NCBI GenBank assembly: GCA_037042915.1
Contig: CM073198.1
Span: 310,001-374,000 of the forward strand
Reading direction: 5' to 3'
DNA from: Auricularia sp. M13
Lineage: Eukaryota > Basidiomycota > Agaricomycetes > Auriculariales > Auriculariaceae
Length of the DNA: 64,000 bases
Shown here one piece after another: positions 53,401 to 61,479 of this stretch. A model generated the notes under the pieces. It was given only the letters and a program-made list of their open reading frames with translations, was not told the DNA's origin and did not search any database. Each line of letters starts with the position of its first letter. The stretch's first letter is position 1. The position numbers and the translations under genes are program-made.

Positions 53401-55608
53401 CCATTCCGCGGGCGTGTTCGCCATCACCTGCGCCACCATCTTTTCCGGTGATAGGTCGAAGAGGACACGGGCAAGGAAGATGCGGCGGTTGATGTATTCG
53501 AAAGGCGTCTCGTCCGCGTGGCCGCGTTGCCTGAAGTGCATAGCGGCGAACTCGACTCCTTTCTTCTGCGCCCATTGAGCCGACAGGAAGTATTTGCGTA
53601 TGCCGGCCAGGAAGGTGAAGAACGAATGCTGGATTTTGTCGCGTTCAACGTCGGAGAGGTTGGACCACCACATGGCGGCAGGGCCTTTCCATCTAAGCGG
53701 GGCGGCTTCAGCGAGCTGATGAATCAGGTCGCCGTCTTTCCCCGCCCTAGCCCATTCATTGAGCTCGTTGAAGTACGCCATAGCCGTCTCGTCGGTGCCT
53801 TCCCACGCTGGAAGCTCGTCACGCTTGACACGGGTATCCAGCGAGAGGCCTTGGATGCGACGCGAGTAGTAGCCGTCGTCGCCCTCGTTATCGTCTGGGT
53901 CGCCGTCCGGATCGTCAGGGCGATGGGGAGGCCCTCCACCGCCCCCCTGTCCGTGGTTGCGGTTGCGCTGGCCGTTGCGAGAAGGACCGCGAGGGCCACG
54001 AGCGTTCCTAGGGACCCCGTGTCCGTTACCGCCGCCGCCGCCGCCTCCTTCATCGTCGCCGTCATCATCGTCTCCACCCCCGCCGCCTCCTCCAAAGCCC
54101 CCGCGGCCGAAATATCCCTTGGCTTGATGCGGGGGAGTAGCGCGTCCTCCCGTCCTGAATGGATTGGGGGATTTAGCTAGGAGAGGACCGCTGGGGGAAG
54201 CGACGCGCGTCGCGGCTTCAGCGTCAAAGATGTGGCCCGCGAAGTCGGGGTCGAGGTGAGCGGGTTGAGCGCGGGCTGTGGCGATAACCGCGTCGATGGT
54301 GTGCGTCTGCTGTGAAGGCGGCACAGCCTGAACGCGGTTGAAATACGACGGAGAGCCTAGTCCCGTGAGCGCGTCACCCCAAACTGAAAAGTCTGCTGGG
54401 TTGCGCGCGAAGGTCGGACGACGCCCGTTTTGCTTCTTCCAGAAGGAGTCAGGCTCGGTGCGCGCCATCTTGGCCATGGCGACAGAGTCCTTCGCCGTCC
54501 AGTTCGCCCCAGGGGTCGGCTGTTGACGAATTGTGGGTGACGCAGCGGCGGAACGTAGTGGCGAGTTAGCTTGGGCGACGGCAGCGCGATAAGACGCTTC
54601 CATGAAGTTGTTGTAGTACCCCTTTATCGAGATATCCAACGGGCCAGGCATAGGAGGAAGTTGCTCTTTGGGCAACAGCTCCAGCAGAACATGGAGATAA
54701 GCGTCGGCGAAATTGAGCCATTCAGCCATGCGTTTGAACGCGCGGACGGCGTCGCCATAAGCTTCGAAGTCCGAGTTACAGAGCAGGGCGAGCGGTTCGT
54801 TCCATTCGTCCGCGAGCATGCGCTTGCCGTCGGGGATTGCGAGAGACACGTACGTCCGGCCGATGAATTCGTGCAAGTAGCTGACCGCGGTTTCGAATTG
54901 GCCGACGATTCCCAAGATGAAGCTGTAATGCGAGCCCGTCTTGGCGAAGTACTCTTGGTGCGGCTGGAGAGCCCTAGCGCGCGCAACTTGCGTTTGGGGC
55001 GTTTCTTGGAGCAGCATGTTCGAACGAGTGCCATCTTCGGCTACGAGCTCGTCACCGAGGTCCACGGAGACGCTGACGCGCGTGTAGTCGTGAATGATAG
55101 CGTCCCGAGCGAGCTGACCAGGTGTCGGGGGCTGCGTAGGCGTGACGACCGGTTTAGGGCGGGCTGGCGTCACTGTTTCTGAACTGTCGTTGCCAGACTG
55201 CGAAGCAGGCGGTGCAGTGGGCGACGCGGAGCGGTGCATGTTGGCTGCAGCGAGGGCTAGTTGCGCAGTGGGCGAGTCAAGGGGGTGCCAGGCACGGACT
55301 GGAACGGGAGCGGCAAGCCCAGCTCCCAAAGTCCGAGCTGTACGGTATAAAGTAGCGCGCCCGGGCGCAAAGGGAGGAAGCGCGTTTGGGCCGGCAGCTG
55401 CTGGGGTCGAAGCAGGTTCGGCTTGAGCGCGTAAGGGCGTGTGTGGAGAGGGATCTGCCGGCAACCCGTAATCGCGAACCACGAATTCTGGTTCTTGTAG
55501 GCTGAAGTTGGCCTCGAAAGGGTCGGAGACGGCCGGTACGGAAACACCAGAGTTCGAGGCGGGTGGACGAGAGCGGGGAAATGAAGAGCGTGGTTTCCCG
55601 CTACTCAT
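47410..55608 (-). CDS. Ty3-2 Gag-Pol polyprotein
   Basis: One uninterrupted 2,732-codon frame starts at ATG 55608. Gag has a capsid-like region (about 600-745, LPAWEGTDETAM ... EWSFVIGEHN), Gly-rich linkers and a CCHC knuckle, CKVCGSAKHWDRDC (about 896). The protease has LTLDSGASLSII (about 1184). The RT has FCVDYRRLNAVT, SLDALAGFNQME and YIDDIVVYS (about 1763). RNase H has LYTDASDEAL, SATEREGLAA and ITDHAALQW (about 1908-2030). The integrase has an HHCC finger (about 2306-2350) and DDE residues near 2371, 2436 and 2466 (DLITGLPW, ADRDGRWLS, QTERTNRTLE). A chromodomain-like end (RWVGYGPEHDSWL) may steer integration to marked chromatin. All catalytic motifs are present. Gag and pol are fused without a frameshift, unlike many Ty3 elements. 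Confidence 0.95.
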   Translation of the reverse strand: MSSGKPRSSFPRSRPPASNSGVSVPAVSDPFEANFSLQEPEFVVRDYGLPADPSPHTPLRAQAEPASTPAAAGPNALPPFAPGRATLYRTARTLGAGLAAPVPVRAWHPLDSPTAQLALAAANMHRSASPTAPPASQSGNDSSETVTPARPKPVVTPTQPPTPGQLARDAIIHDYTRVSVSVDLGDELVAEDGTRSNMLLQETPQTQVARARALQPHQEYFAKTGSHYSFILGIVGQFETAVSYLHEFIGRTYVSLAIPDGKRMLADEWNEPLALLCNSDFEAYGDAVRAFKRMAEWLNFADAYLHVLLELLPKEQLPPMPGPLDISIKGYYNNFMEASYRAAVAQANSPLRSAAASPTIRQQPTPGANWTAKDSVAMAKMARTEPDSFWKKQNGRRPTFARNPADFSVWGDALTGLGSPSYFNRVQAVPPSQQTHTIDAVIATARAQPAHLDPDFAGHIFDAEAATRVASPSGPLLAKSPNPFRTGGRATPPHQAKGYFGRGGFGGGGGGGDDDDGDDEGGGGGGGNGHGVPRNARGPRGPSRNGQRNRNHGQGGGGGPPHRPDDPDGDPDDNEGDDGYYSRRIQGLSLDTRVKRDELPAWEGTDETAMAYFNELNEWARAGKDGDLIHQLAEAAPLRWKGPAAMWWSNLSDVERDKIQHSFFTFLAGIRKYFLSAQWAQKKGVEFAAMHFRQRGHADETPFEYINRRIFLARVLFDLSPEKMVAQVMANTPAEWSFVIGEHNIVSTDVLMTRVKNMSDALSSAHAASSGGQEAAAVRNRLDALEAQLSTKRSIWRPSTNSNPYRSAPPAKPFRSANLADGAHEAYFNVLDDEGILDQSPQLTPEIAGANAAIVQSAFAVLASGGKTRPPPVGGYPFPTSSVVSKRMPPSPCKVCGSAKHWDRDCGHFPSYLAKKKQNVLFAMDRSPEEEKMYDAVYTLFANEAAYSSYAPASLAASREAPFSEPSIAPSPPAIEEVEDDELAASRGKESWSGPGLLQEVDKGPADLPSASDPRPVPATTIAQQPRIQSSPDLRKPLERDFLPELLPSSDTEDDDSDSEDAAVAERPAPVDDLPDLLITSDSDADSSDDEDDRDCFPKGGPSVQAAVFAQALSAAANIADAAGPPERNVPVCDPDAPAPECVIRMPLRRLSPSGCSSVGISVLMCRGRLGSLEDKLADLTLDSGASLSIIDKGFLLSLKHPPRIRKGLNVQIAQLTTKTCDIEGYVKLPVFIRAEDGATLEFDVEAYVVPKMAVNLLLGEDWHVNYELQVLRNVAKGTRVKISDSGYHFPASSVSQSSLSAEAIRAASALARSFTVTDPRAAFFIRAKSHRRAKAACHRRKVASGNGELRAFEDTIISANSTALVNFSSNLAPDKDWYVERNLVCVGQDTFLTVANCLISTASSPVEDEQGRLVARRSAIPVSNPTNRPWVIGSGTLLGVAADPLTAFTMPKDEDEKAAMTAQAQGLAALVRELDDRSDEERTIHAFACRAGTDEGPAEQDAGLTATANEKSDARADDLPVLPEEPKKPPDELDELEPPATADAPDPTIYPSADFDKLVDLSPDLPSEVRAKAMNMLQNHQLAFGLDGRLGHLSVNARVRTKPDAEPVAVPMHGASPEKKQVIEEQLESWLKLGVVEESISPWAAPVVIVFRNGKPRFCVDYRRLNAVTIADEFPIPRQSDILSALSGAQVLSSLDALAGFNQMEINPDDVEKTAFRTHKGLFQFKRMPFGLRNGPAIFQRVMQNILSPFLWIFTLVYIDDIVVYSATYGEHLEHLDKVLTAIERAGLTLSLKKCHFFYSSILLLGHKVSRLGLSTHDEKVAAIVDLLPPSKLSALQTFLGMVVYFQAFIPYYSFVVAPLFKLLRKDVAWRWGEEEQHAFEEAKTALQRAPVLGHPIRGKAYRLYTDASDEALGACLQQIQPIRVGDLVGTQVYDRVKRAFDNKEPVPQLCTKLSLKIQDVPDLGVWADSLDDTVVHVERVVCYWSRTFKSAERNYSATEREGLAAKEALIKFQPFVEGEAVILITDHAALQWARTWENTNRRLAAWGAVFSAFSGLEIVHRAGRLHSNVDPLSRLPRDDNGVRAPPEFVAPAKDTIPAIRTDVDAAEILERVAGNEPATRMETVFCATSLEDIVEPVPLQAQVLAALTRQQKKKLATREAANEQSVATPRQVDPSLPRGTLPRRFEGIPVVEASSGPLDGRPDAGAAHLRYEDQLEWKAANPPPSLLVSMNRELKKRYSAGYDSDPAFKGKGYDSDERSWYAGNRFYRGNDGLLYFRDADCMPRLCVPNTEQPALLKQLHESAFEMAHAGAEKLYLRMSSQFYWPRMRKDVVAFCATCDVCQKNKSDTNTKHGLLRSHNIPALPYERISFDLITGLPWSGLYNAVLVVVDLCTKHAQFIPTDTGLDTEGFARLFIKEVVCRFGLPKEFIADRDGRWLSRFFEAVTKQMGVHMLLSSAHHPQHDGQTERTNRTLETMLRHYVATDPKDWDKWLPSMELAYNCATHKSTSMSPYSALYGFQPRSAVDLFSPGRKEDIPRHFTAHKGADDFLVAIQNHRHAARDSIAAAQHRQAQAYNAGRHEFVLEPGQLVLLKPRSLELVETKGEGSKLLQRAFGPFTVQERVSDATYRINLPPSFPMSNVIHANHLKKYFPSPKHFGHRISLPNPRWEDLADEVYEVEKLVAHRRNRSRKQIEYLTRWVGYGPEHDSWLTARELRDAPAVLIDYRRAHGI

Positions 55609-55669
55609 ACAATTTCCTTGGAGCGTAGTAGATTTTTCGATGGAGCCGGAAAATTGCTGGACTGGCTAG

Positions 55670-55687
55670 TCGATCCGGATTCGTCCA
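55670..55687 (-). promoter_or_regulatory. Ty3-2 primer binding site
   Basis: Four bases after the 5' LTR, the minus strand reads TGGACGAATCCGGATCGA. Its complement looks like a tRNA 3' end: a TCGATCC T-arm half, a 7-base acceptor GGATTCG, discriminator T, then CCA. The tRNA identity was not determined. Confidence 0.65.
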
Positions 55688-55691
55688 CCTC

Positions 55692-56015
55692 TGTGAGAGG
55701 TATCCACGCGGGATGTCTCTAGAGGGTGTGGATGACTAGCAAGGGCCGAGCGTAGGTATAACGCGAGCGCCCGTCAGAGGTTGATTGACCGCTGTCAGGC
55801 GTCCGGTCCGGCGGAGATAGTCGCTCGAGGGCTTCACAGCGCTCGAGTACGTTGAAGGTAGACAATCGCGAGCTCGCAGTGCACGGGGCGACGTGCGCGG
55901 GGCGAGGGTTTGTGCGATGAAAATGTCTAAGAGTAGTATTCCTAATACGGCCAAACACACGGAACAAGAGATGGCGGATGTAACTACGAACTAATGGTAA
56001 GACATGCACCTTACA
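55692..56015 (-). repeat. Ty3-2 5' LTR
   Basis: 324 bp, apparently identical to 44419-44742. It should contain the promoter and polyadenylation signals of the element. The following GCATC (56016-56020) is the target duplication. Confidence 0.95.
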
Positions 56016-56020
56016 GCATC

Positions 56021-59000
56021 TGTGCACAGTTCGTTCCCACTTCTTCTCAGCGCTCTCGTGATGGCTGGATAGACGAATCGAGTACTGCAACCCATCTCAG
56101 GTCTAAGGTTCACGAACGCTGCACTGCTCAACTGCAGACGCAGCGTGACCGTCCGCCAGCGCTGATCGCAAATGATCAGCCTGCGCCGCCGCATATAATG
56201 CCTGCATACACTCCAGCTGCCGCACTCTTTATGCAGCGCCCATCACCTCCTCTTCGGGCACCATTCATCCCGCCGCAGCCTTCAGGCTTTGACGCAAACG
56301 GTGTGGAAATGGACGTTGATTTTGAGCCGCAATCCGAACCGATCGATGTCGATCTTACTCTCACCGAGGCCGAGATTGCTGTTCTTGAGCGTCGTCGTCA
56401 AGCGGCCGAGGAACTACTTTTTGCTAGAGCCATGGCAGAGCTTTCGCTTGGAGGGCCATGTGATGAACTCGAGAATAACGACGCTATGCCCACTCGCAAC
56501 TATCTCGATGAGCTCGCCGAGCGTGAAGGTGAGTTTTCGTGGCTCAGTATAGATCTTGAGGCTGAGATCATGTTACTCCAGAGCAGAATGGGACTGCAGA
56601 ACTCGACAAACTGTTCTTCAGGTTGATCAACGCGAAGAACAACAACTGGGCGCCGTATGGATCAAAAACTGTGAGTGCATGTACCATATTCCTCGGTTTG
56701 CGTGCAAAGACGGCTTCCAGATGTTTCTCCTTGATGTCCTAGACAACCTGCCCCGCCTTCGACTATCGGCCGCCCAGATGCGAATTGTACTGTGGATGCT
56801 GAAGGAGCTTGGCGCGCCCGACGTCCCAACTTTATACGCATTGCGGCAAGTACAGAAGTCAATCGATCATCAGTATGGGATCCCAACCGAGAAATATACC
56901 TCAAGCCTCGGGAACGTCTTCTACGCAAATAATATAAACAGTATTATTGCGCAGGTACGTCTCAGGCTGCTGACTGCCATGGAAGCTGCTCATTGGCATC
57001 TGCAGGATTATGCTAACCCTCTCACATCGCCCTATATCGTCAATTACCCTGAGGAATGCGATGGTCCCAAGAGCGAGATATGGCAATTCGCCCGCTGGAA
57101 GGAACTGCCGCGCGATCTCCTCACGCCCATGTTTGCCAGCGGCAGCAACCATTTCTATGTCAACGAGCTTGCTCAGACGTCGTCAAACGAACTGTTCATT
57201 CCCGTCATTTGGATCAGACGGGCGTGTGGTCCAAATAAGGAGGTGGTTCTCTGCGCAGATGCCCACCCAGTGACGGTTCAGAATGTTTGTTTTCCCTGCG
57301 AAAACGAAGTCCGTCTGACCATTTTCCAGCGCGAGCTGCACGTTAGCGAGAACATAGTCAACGTGGTGGCAAGCAGCTTCGTATTGACATACAAGTCGAT
57401 CATCAGACAATTTCCATCCCTGCGGTTTGACGGTACGCGTTCGCGCAACTAAATAAACATTTAACTGAGCAGAAGTAGCTGAGTCTCAGCGCTTTGCATG
57501 TCAGATGCCCAACCCTCTGCGCGACATTGCCAATGGTTTTCCACTATACTCTTCTTTCCTCAGCTGCTGGGCAGACGACGTGTCCGGAAACGTATCCAAG
57601 CAGTACAACAAGCACGAGAACGTCGCAGTTCAGCACACAAATCTACCAGGAGAGCTTCTTCAGGAAGAGTACCATGTTCACTTTGTCTCCACTTCTCAGC
57701 ACGCATCTTCACTCGAGCAATTCGAAGCAGTGCAGAAGATGATCTTGTGCGCTATCCGCTGCTGCGAGCGTTAACTGAGCTAATGCATTGACAGGCGGTC
57801 GCAGGCTGAGCCCGTTGTCACATTCTACGCTGCACGCCATGAAGACTGTAAAGTCCGGAACATCATGGTCTGTGGCCCGGGCGATAACCCGCAGCAATCG
57901 AAGGAGTGCAGCCACATTGGTCTCACTGGTAATATGAAGTGCCGGGAGTGCAAGTGCGGTGGGAATAGCGAGTTTGTGGAGTCTGTCGCAGGCTACGAGA
58001 AACTATTCGAGGTGTGTTTGTGTTGCCGTTGAGTGCGTGAGATAATGATGCTGTCAAGCCACAAACACTCAGAACGGCGGATGCCACGCTCGAAGAAATC
58101 AGAAAGCAGCTATCCTTGGCGATGACCGGTGTCCAGAAACGCGTCACTGATGAGCAAACCCAGACAGGCGTGAAGGACGCCATTGCCCAGTATTGGATCG
58201 ACCAGCTCATTGCTGAGGCACGGCGACTGCGAAATGGTCAAGACGGTCAAAAGCTGAGCAAGGAGGAGACAGTTCGCCACCTCGACTCATGGCTCAAGGC
58301 TCAGACAAGCCAGCCATTCAATCCACTCTTTGCACTTCCTGGTACGCGTCGTCTGCAAACGCTTGTCCAACACTTGACCTTCACCAGGATTCGATCCGCA
58401 TCGTGATACGCCGGTTGAGATTCTTCACACCGTACTTCTTGGTGTTGTCAAATACGTCTGGCACGCGTTTCATTCGAACTGGAAGGCTAAGGATGCAGAG
58501 ACATTCGCACCTCGCTTGCAGTCCACCAGCATTGACGGTCTCTCTGAGTCCACGGCACCAATCAAGGCTGCATACGTTGTCCAGTACAAGGGGAACCTCG
58601 TAGGCAAGCACTTCAAGACATTAATGCAAACACTCTCCTTTCACGGGCACAATCTGGCGTCGGACGATCTTCGCTGTCTAATGCACTCCATTGGTGAACT
58701 TGGTGCGCTGCTGTGGTACACTGAGATCAATGACCTGGACGCCTACTTGGTATTTTCTTAATCATTGACTTGAGCTTTATTAACGTCAATACAGGCCGAC
58801 CTCGACATCACAATTGACAATGTTCTTGACGCATTCGCCGCAGCCGATCCAACTCGCATCATCCTGAAACCCAAGATTCATATCCTGAAGCACCTCATCG
58901 AGAATATCCGACGGTTTGGACCAGCTATACGGTTTTCTACTGAAGTGTTTGAAAGCTTCAATGCCGTCTTTCGTCAGTGTTCAGTTCTCAGCAACCGCCA

Positions 59001-60110
59001 GGCACCTAGCCGAGACATCGCTCAGAAGTTCGCACACATGGAAAGACTCAAACATCTCGCATCGGGTGGTTTCTGGCTCGAGGACAACCGGCGAGTTCAG
59101 GCAGGCTCCAGCATTCGTAGCCTGGTTGAACGCAATCCCATTCTTTGCCAGCATCTGGGCTGGGTTAAGAAGCCTCCTGCCGTAGTCGGTGCGTCCGATT
59201 TGGTCATTGACACTATGGCTCAAATGGCATTCCCAAGGGTCATATAACCTCGTCACAACGAAGCAGCGAGCCGTCTCAGCCTGGGACAGTACACTTGCAG
59301 CTCGCTGTATCAACTCAAATACCGGCCGAACGTTCGCCTCTCTGCCCTGGATGTATGCGAAATCGGTCACCATTCGCTCTGGTGACACCTGCAGGAAATC
59401 CTCCTGGGTTTGCTTTCGAAGGGATGATGGCGACGTGAGTCCGGGTTAATCCTAAGCCACACTCTCACTCACTGGCAGCCGCAGGGCAATATTGTTTTTG
59501 GCCGCGTAGCTGAGATAATCGTGACATCAGCGGCCTGCGAACACCCAGTCATTATTACGCTCGAGAAATTCCACTTGGCCAACGAGCGGCATGCAAAACT
59601 CCAGATGCCTGTTCTGTTCCGCACCGCGGACGAGGGCAAATTTGTTGCCACACCGTCGGTGAGTTCTAAGTAGTGTCTGTGATATAGCTCACAGCTTCTC
59701 AGCAATTGCAATTCGTATTCAATGTACAGCACGACTGCGAGGGCTCCAAGTGCAGGACCGAACTGGTCGACACCGGTGTTGTACAAGAGCACCAGACAGT
59801 CACACGTAAATTGCCAACAGTTCAGCACCTCGACGATAATCAGTTCATCATTAACACGCACGCATTACACAACGCGCAGAGACTGCGTCAAGTTTTGCCA
59901 CGCCAGCTCATCGCGCCGAAACATACCCACGACGACCGGATCGCCTTCCATGCAGGCCTAGCTCCTCAAGCACAAGCGACGCAGTCGAAGAAGCGAGATG
60001 TCGCAGCGCAGAAGCGGGCAGTAACGACGGCAGCTCAGAATGCCCCGGGAACACAGGCAGCAGTATCAGCGACAGGACAGCAGTTACCAGCGCCCGAGAG
60101 ACGGCTGTAA
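56021..60110 (+). pseudogene. CACTA-like large gene, main part (transposase-like), after Ty3-2
   Basis: This continues the frame of 44372-44418. It first completes a zinc finger (GWIDESSTATHLRSKVHERC). Introns include 56529-56581, 56671-56720 and 56955-57005. The conserved core reads MFLLDVLDNLPRLRL, RIVLWMLKELG, GNVFYANN, DYANPLTSPYI and HFYVNELAQT. Later come [41 protein letters not shown] and EILHTVLLGVVKYVW, which resembles the 'DxMHxxLLG' part of Tnp2 transposases. Then follow HILKHLIENIRRFGP, STEVFESFNAVFR and APSRDIAQKFAHME. The stop is at 60108-60110. The family is abundant in agaricomycetes as I recall it. It is split in two by Ty3-2, so this copy is inactivated. Some exon joins remain uncertain. 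Confidence 0.75.
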
Positions 60111-60520
60111 TTACTCTGCTGATAAAAGTGGCATTGCACAGCCCTCCGCGTTGAAGATCCAGTCAGCCTTGTGCCAGCCGGATGCCTGAGACACAGTCGA
60201 CGGAGGGCACGGCAGCACAGTCGCAGTCTGCCGCTGAACATATTGCACACCAGCTTCCGGTGGCCTTGCAGATGGCGTGGTAGTCAGCCATTTGGAACAG
60301 GGCTCTGATGGCATTGATTACGCGCAAGCAGCCGTGCCAGTGCGACGATGTACACGAGACCCGACGAGCGATGACGGTACCGCAGCTGCTGCAATGTGGA
60401 GCAAATGCGACCAAGCAAGCACGCGCCGACCCGAGTGCGACCTTGCAGCAAGCCGAACCGGGAGCTCGCTGATCTCCGGTGCGCTTGCGGCCGAAGGCAG
60501 GCGCATTTCGTTTGGGCGTG
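60111..60520. other. Right subterminal region of the CACTA-like element
   Basis: 410 bp between the transposase stop and the right terminus TGGGCGTG. No gene was recognised; several CGGC- and GCAGC-rich short repeats are seen. Confidence 0.4.
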
Positions 60521-60926
60521 TAATGGTCTCGAGTTCGGAAAGAGCAATTGCCGAGTTCTGGTCGTTATAAATATTGTAAAGGTCAACGGTTCCAATCCCA
60601 GTCACTAGTCGTAGCCCTGTCAGGTCGTTGCAGCGCGTGGGGATATCCTCCCAGGTTTCCGTAGCCAGCCGAGCATTCACATACAAGACAGAACGAGTCG
60701 CATCACCGGAGCCGTGAGAGCGTGGCATAACCCTAGTCCACTTCGACGATCCTGTCAGCGTTCCTGCCGTAGAAATATACGGCTCCTGAATGGCAATGAT
60801 GTCATATAAGTTGGGATCAGCGTCGGCGAGAGTGGCCAGTAGCGAGGACCTAGATTTGTTGCTATTCTGTACCCATATTCGTAGCCTCCGAGTTACTGGT
60901 CGTGCAGGTGCGTTAGGCATCGTCAT
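60521..60926 (-). pseudogene. LINE2 ORF2, N-terminal half of the endonuclease
   Basis: It probably starts at ATG 60926 (MTMPNAPARP) or 60920, overlapping the ORF1 stop at 60913 by a few codons. It reads LRIWVQNSNKSRSS, IIAIQEPYIS (catalytic Glu) and LYNIYNDQ, then breaks at the TA of the CACTA-like insertion. The other half is at 40757-41633. Confidence 0.85.
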
Positions 60927-61335
60927 TCCCCTGGGTAGACAGCGCAGGAGCAGTCGATGAGGAGCGAGAGCGCCTTGTGTGGCGGGATGCTGTGCTGCTT
61001 CGACTGTGGGCACCGAGAAGTCCAGCCCGCGGTCCCGCAACAGCCTGACGCCCTCTGACGATCGCGTTAGCGCCGGTAGCCCGCTGCTCGAGCCCCTCGT
61101 CAGCACTCCATTCGTTGGAGGCCCTGCTTCGAGATCGTCGCTGTTGTTGCTTACGCTGACGCTGCGAGAGACCGCCATCGTAGTAGACGGGCACGGCCTG
61201 CTGAGCACGGGGAAATACGGATTCCACATTGCGGGTCGTCAGGAAGAATTCGGCGAAGTCCTCGGGGCGACGCTCCTTCATCTGCTGTAGGCGTTTGAGG
61301 CGACTTGGGCACTCCGGAGCCCAGGACGCGTGGTG
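60913..61335 (-). pseudogene. LINE2 ORF1, C-terminal remnant
   Basis: The remnant begins at the 5' truncation point (61335) with HHASWAPECPSRLKRLQQM, the end of a gag-like zinc-knuckle region. An Arg/Ser-rich tail follows to the stop at 60913. The open frame to the right of 61335 is host sequence and does not belong to it. Confidence 0.65.
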
Positions 61336-61348
61336 ATGTTCGGACCTT
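61336..61348 (+). repeat. LINE2 target site duplication, right copy
   Basis: ATGTTCGGACCTT, identical to 37810-37822. Host sequence resumes after it. Confidence 0.85.
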
Positions 61349-61479
61349 GAAAGCGTGTTTGTCACACGGCCATCATCACATGCGCAGCGATCCACTCGCA
61401 TCGGGCTGACTTCCTTCCACCATCCAGTCTTTTTCTGAATCTTAGCACGGCCGCCGGCGTACAGTTGTGCGCAACGACC

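Larger units (their letters stand above)
44419..56015 (-). mobile_element. Ty3-2: young, apparently intact Ty3/gypsy retrotransposon
   Basis: Two 324-bp LTRs (44419-44742 and 55692-56015) look identical by eye. They start TG and end CA, and are flanked by GCATC at 44414-44418 and 56016-56020. Inside, on the minus strand, are a tRNA-like primer site, one 2,732-codon gag-pol ORF, an extra ORF of 655 codons, and a G-rich tract before the 3' LTR. Total length is 11.6 kb. It interrupts the zinc finger of the CACTA-like large gene and is the latest insertion of this nest. Confidence 0.95.
41634..60520 (+). mobile_element. CACTA-like DNA transposon with two divergent genes (contains Ty3-2)
   Basis: The ends are CACGCCCA at 41634 and TGGGCGTG at 60520, imperfect inverted repeats matching 12 of the first 14 positions. 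They are flanked by TA on both sides. Excising it with one TA rejoins the LINE2 endonuclease in frame (SELETI then MDSGG), which fixes the boundaries. CAC...GTG ends and a 2-bp duplication resemble CACTA/EnSpm elements. Without Ty3-2 it is about 7.3 kb. It carries a minus-strand small gene and a plus-strand large gene that start back to back. Confidence 0.85.
37821..61335 (-). mobile_element. LINE2: 5'-truncated non-LTR retrotransposon, split by a DNA transposon
   Basis: On the minus strand it runs from 61335 (inside ORF1) to a poly(A) seen as 17 T at 37821-37837. It is flanked by a 13-bp target duplication. Without the CACTA-like insertion it is about 4.6 kb. ORF2 has endonuclease, RT, RNase H and a terminal zinc finger. 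Truncation at the 5' end is the usual result of incomplete target-primed reverse transcription. Two frameshifts mark it as dead. Confidence 0.9.
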
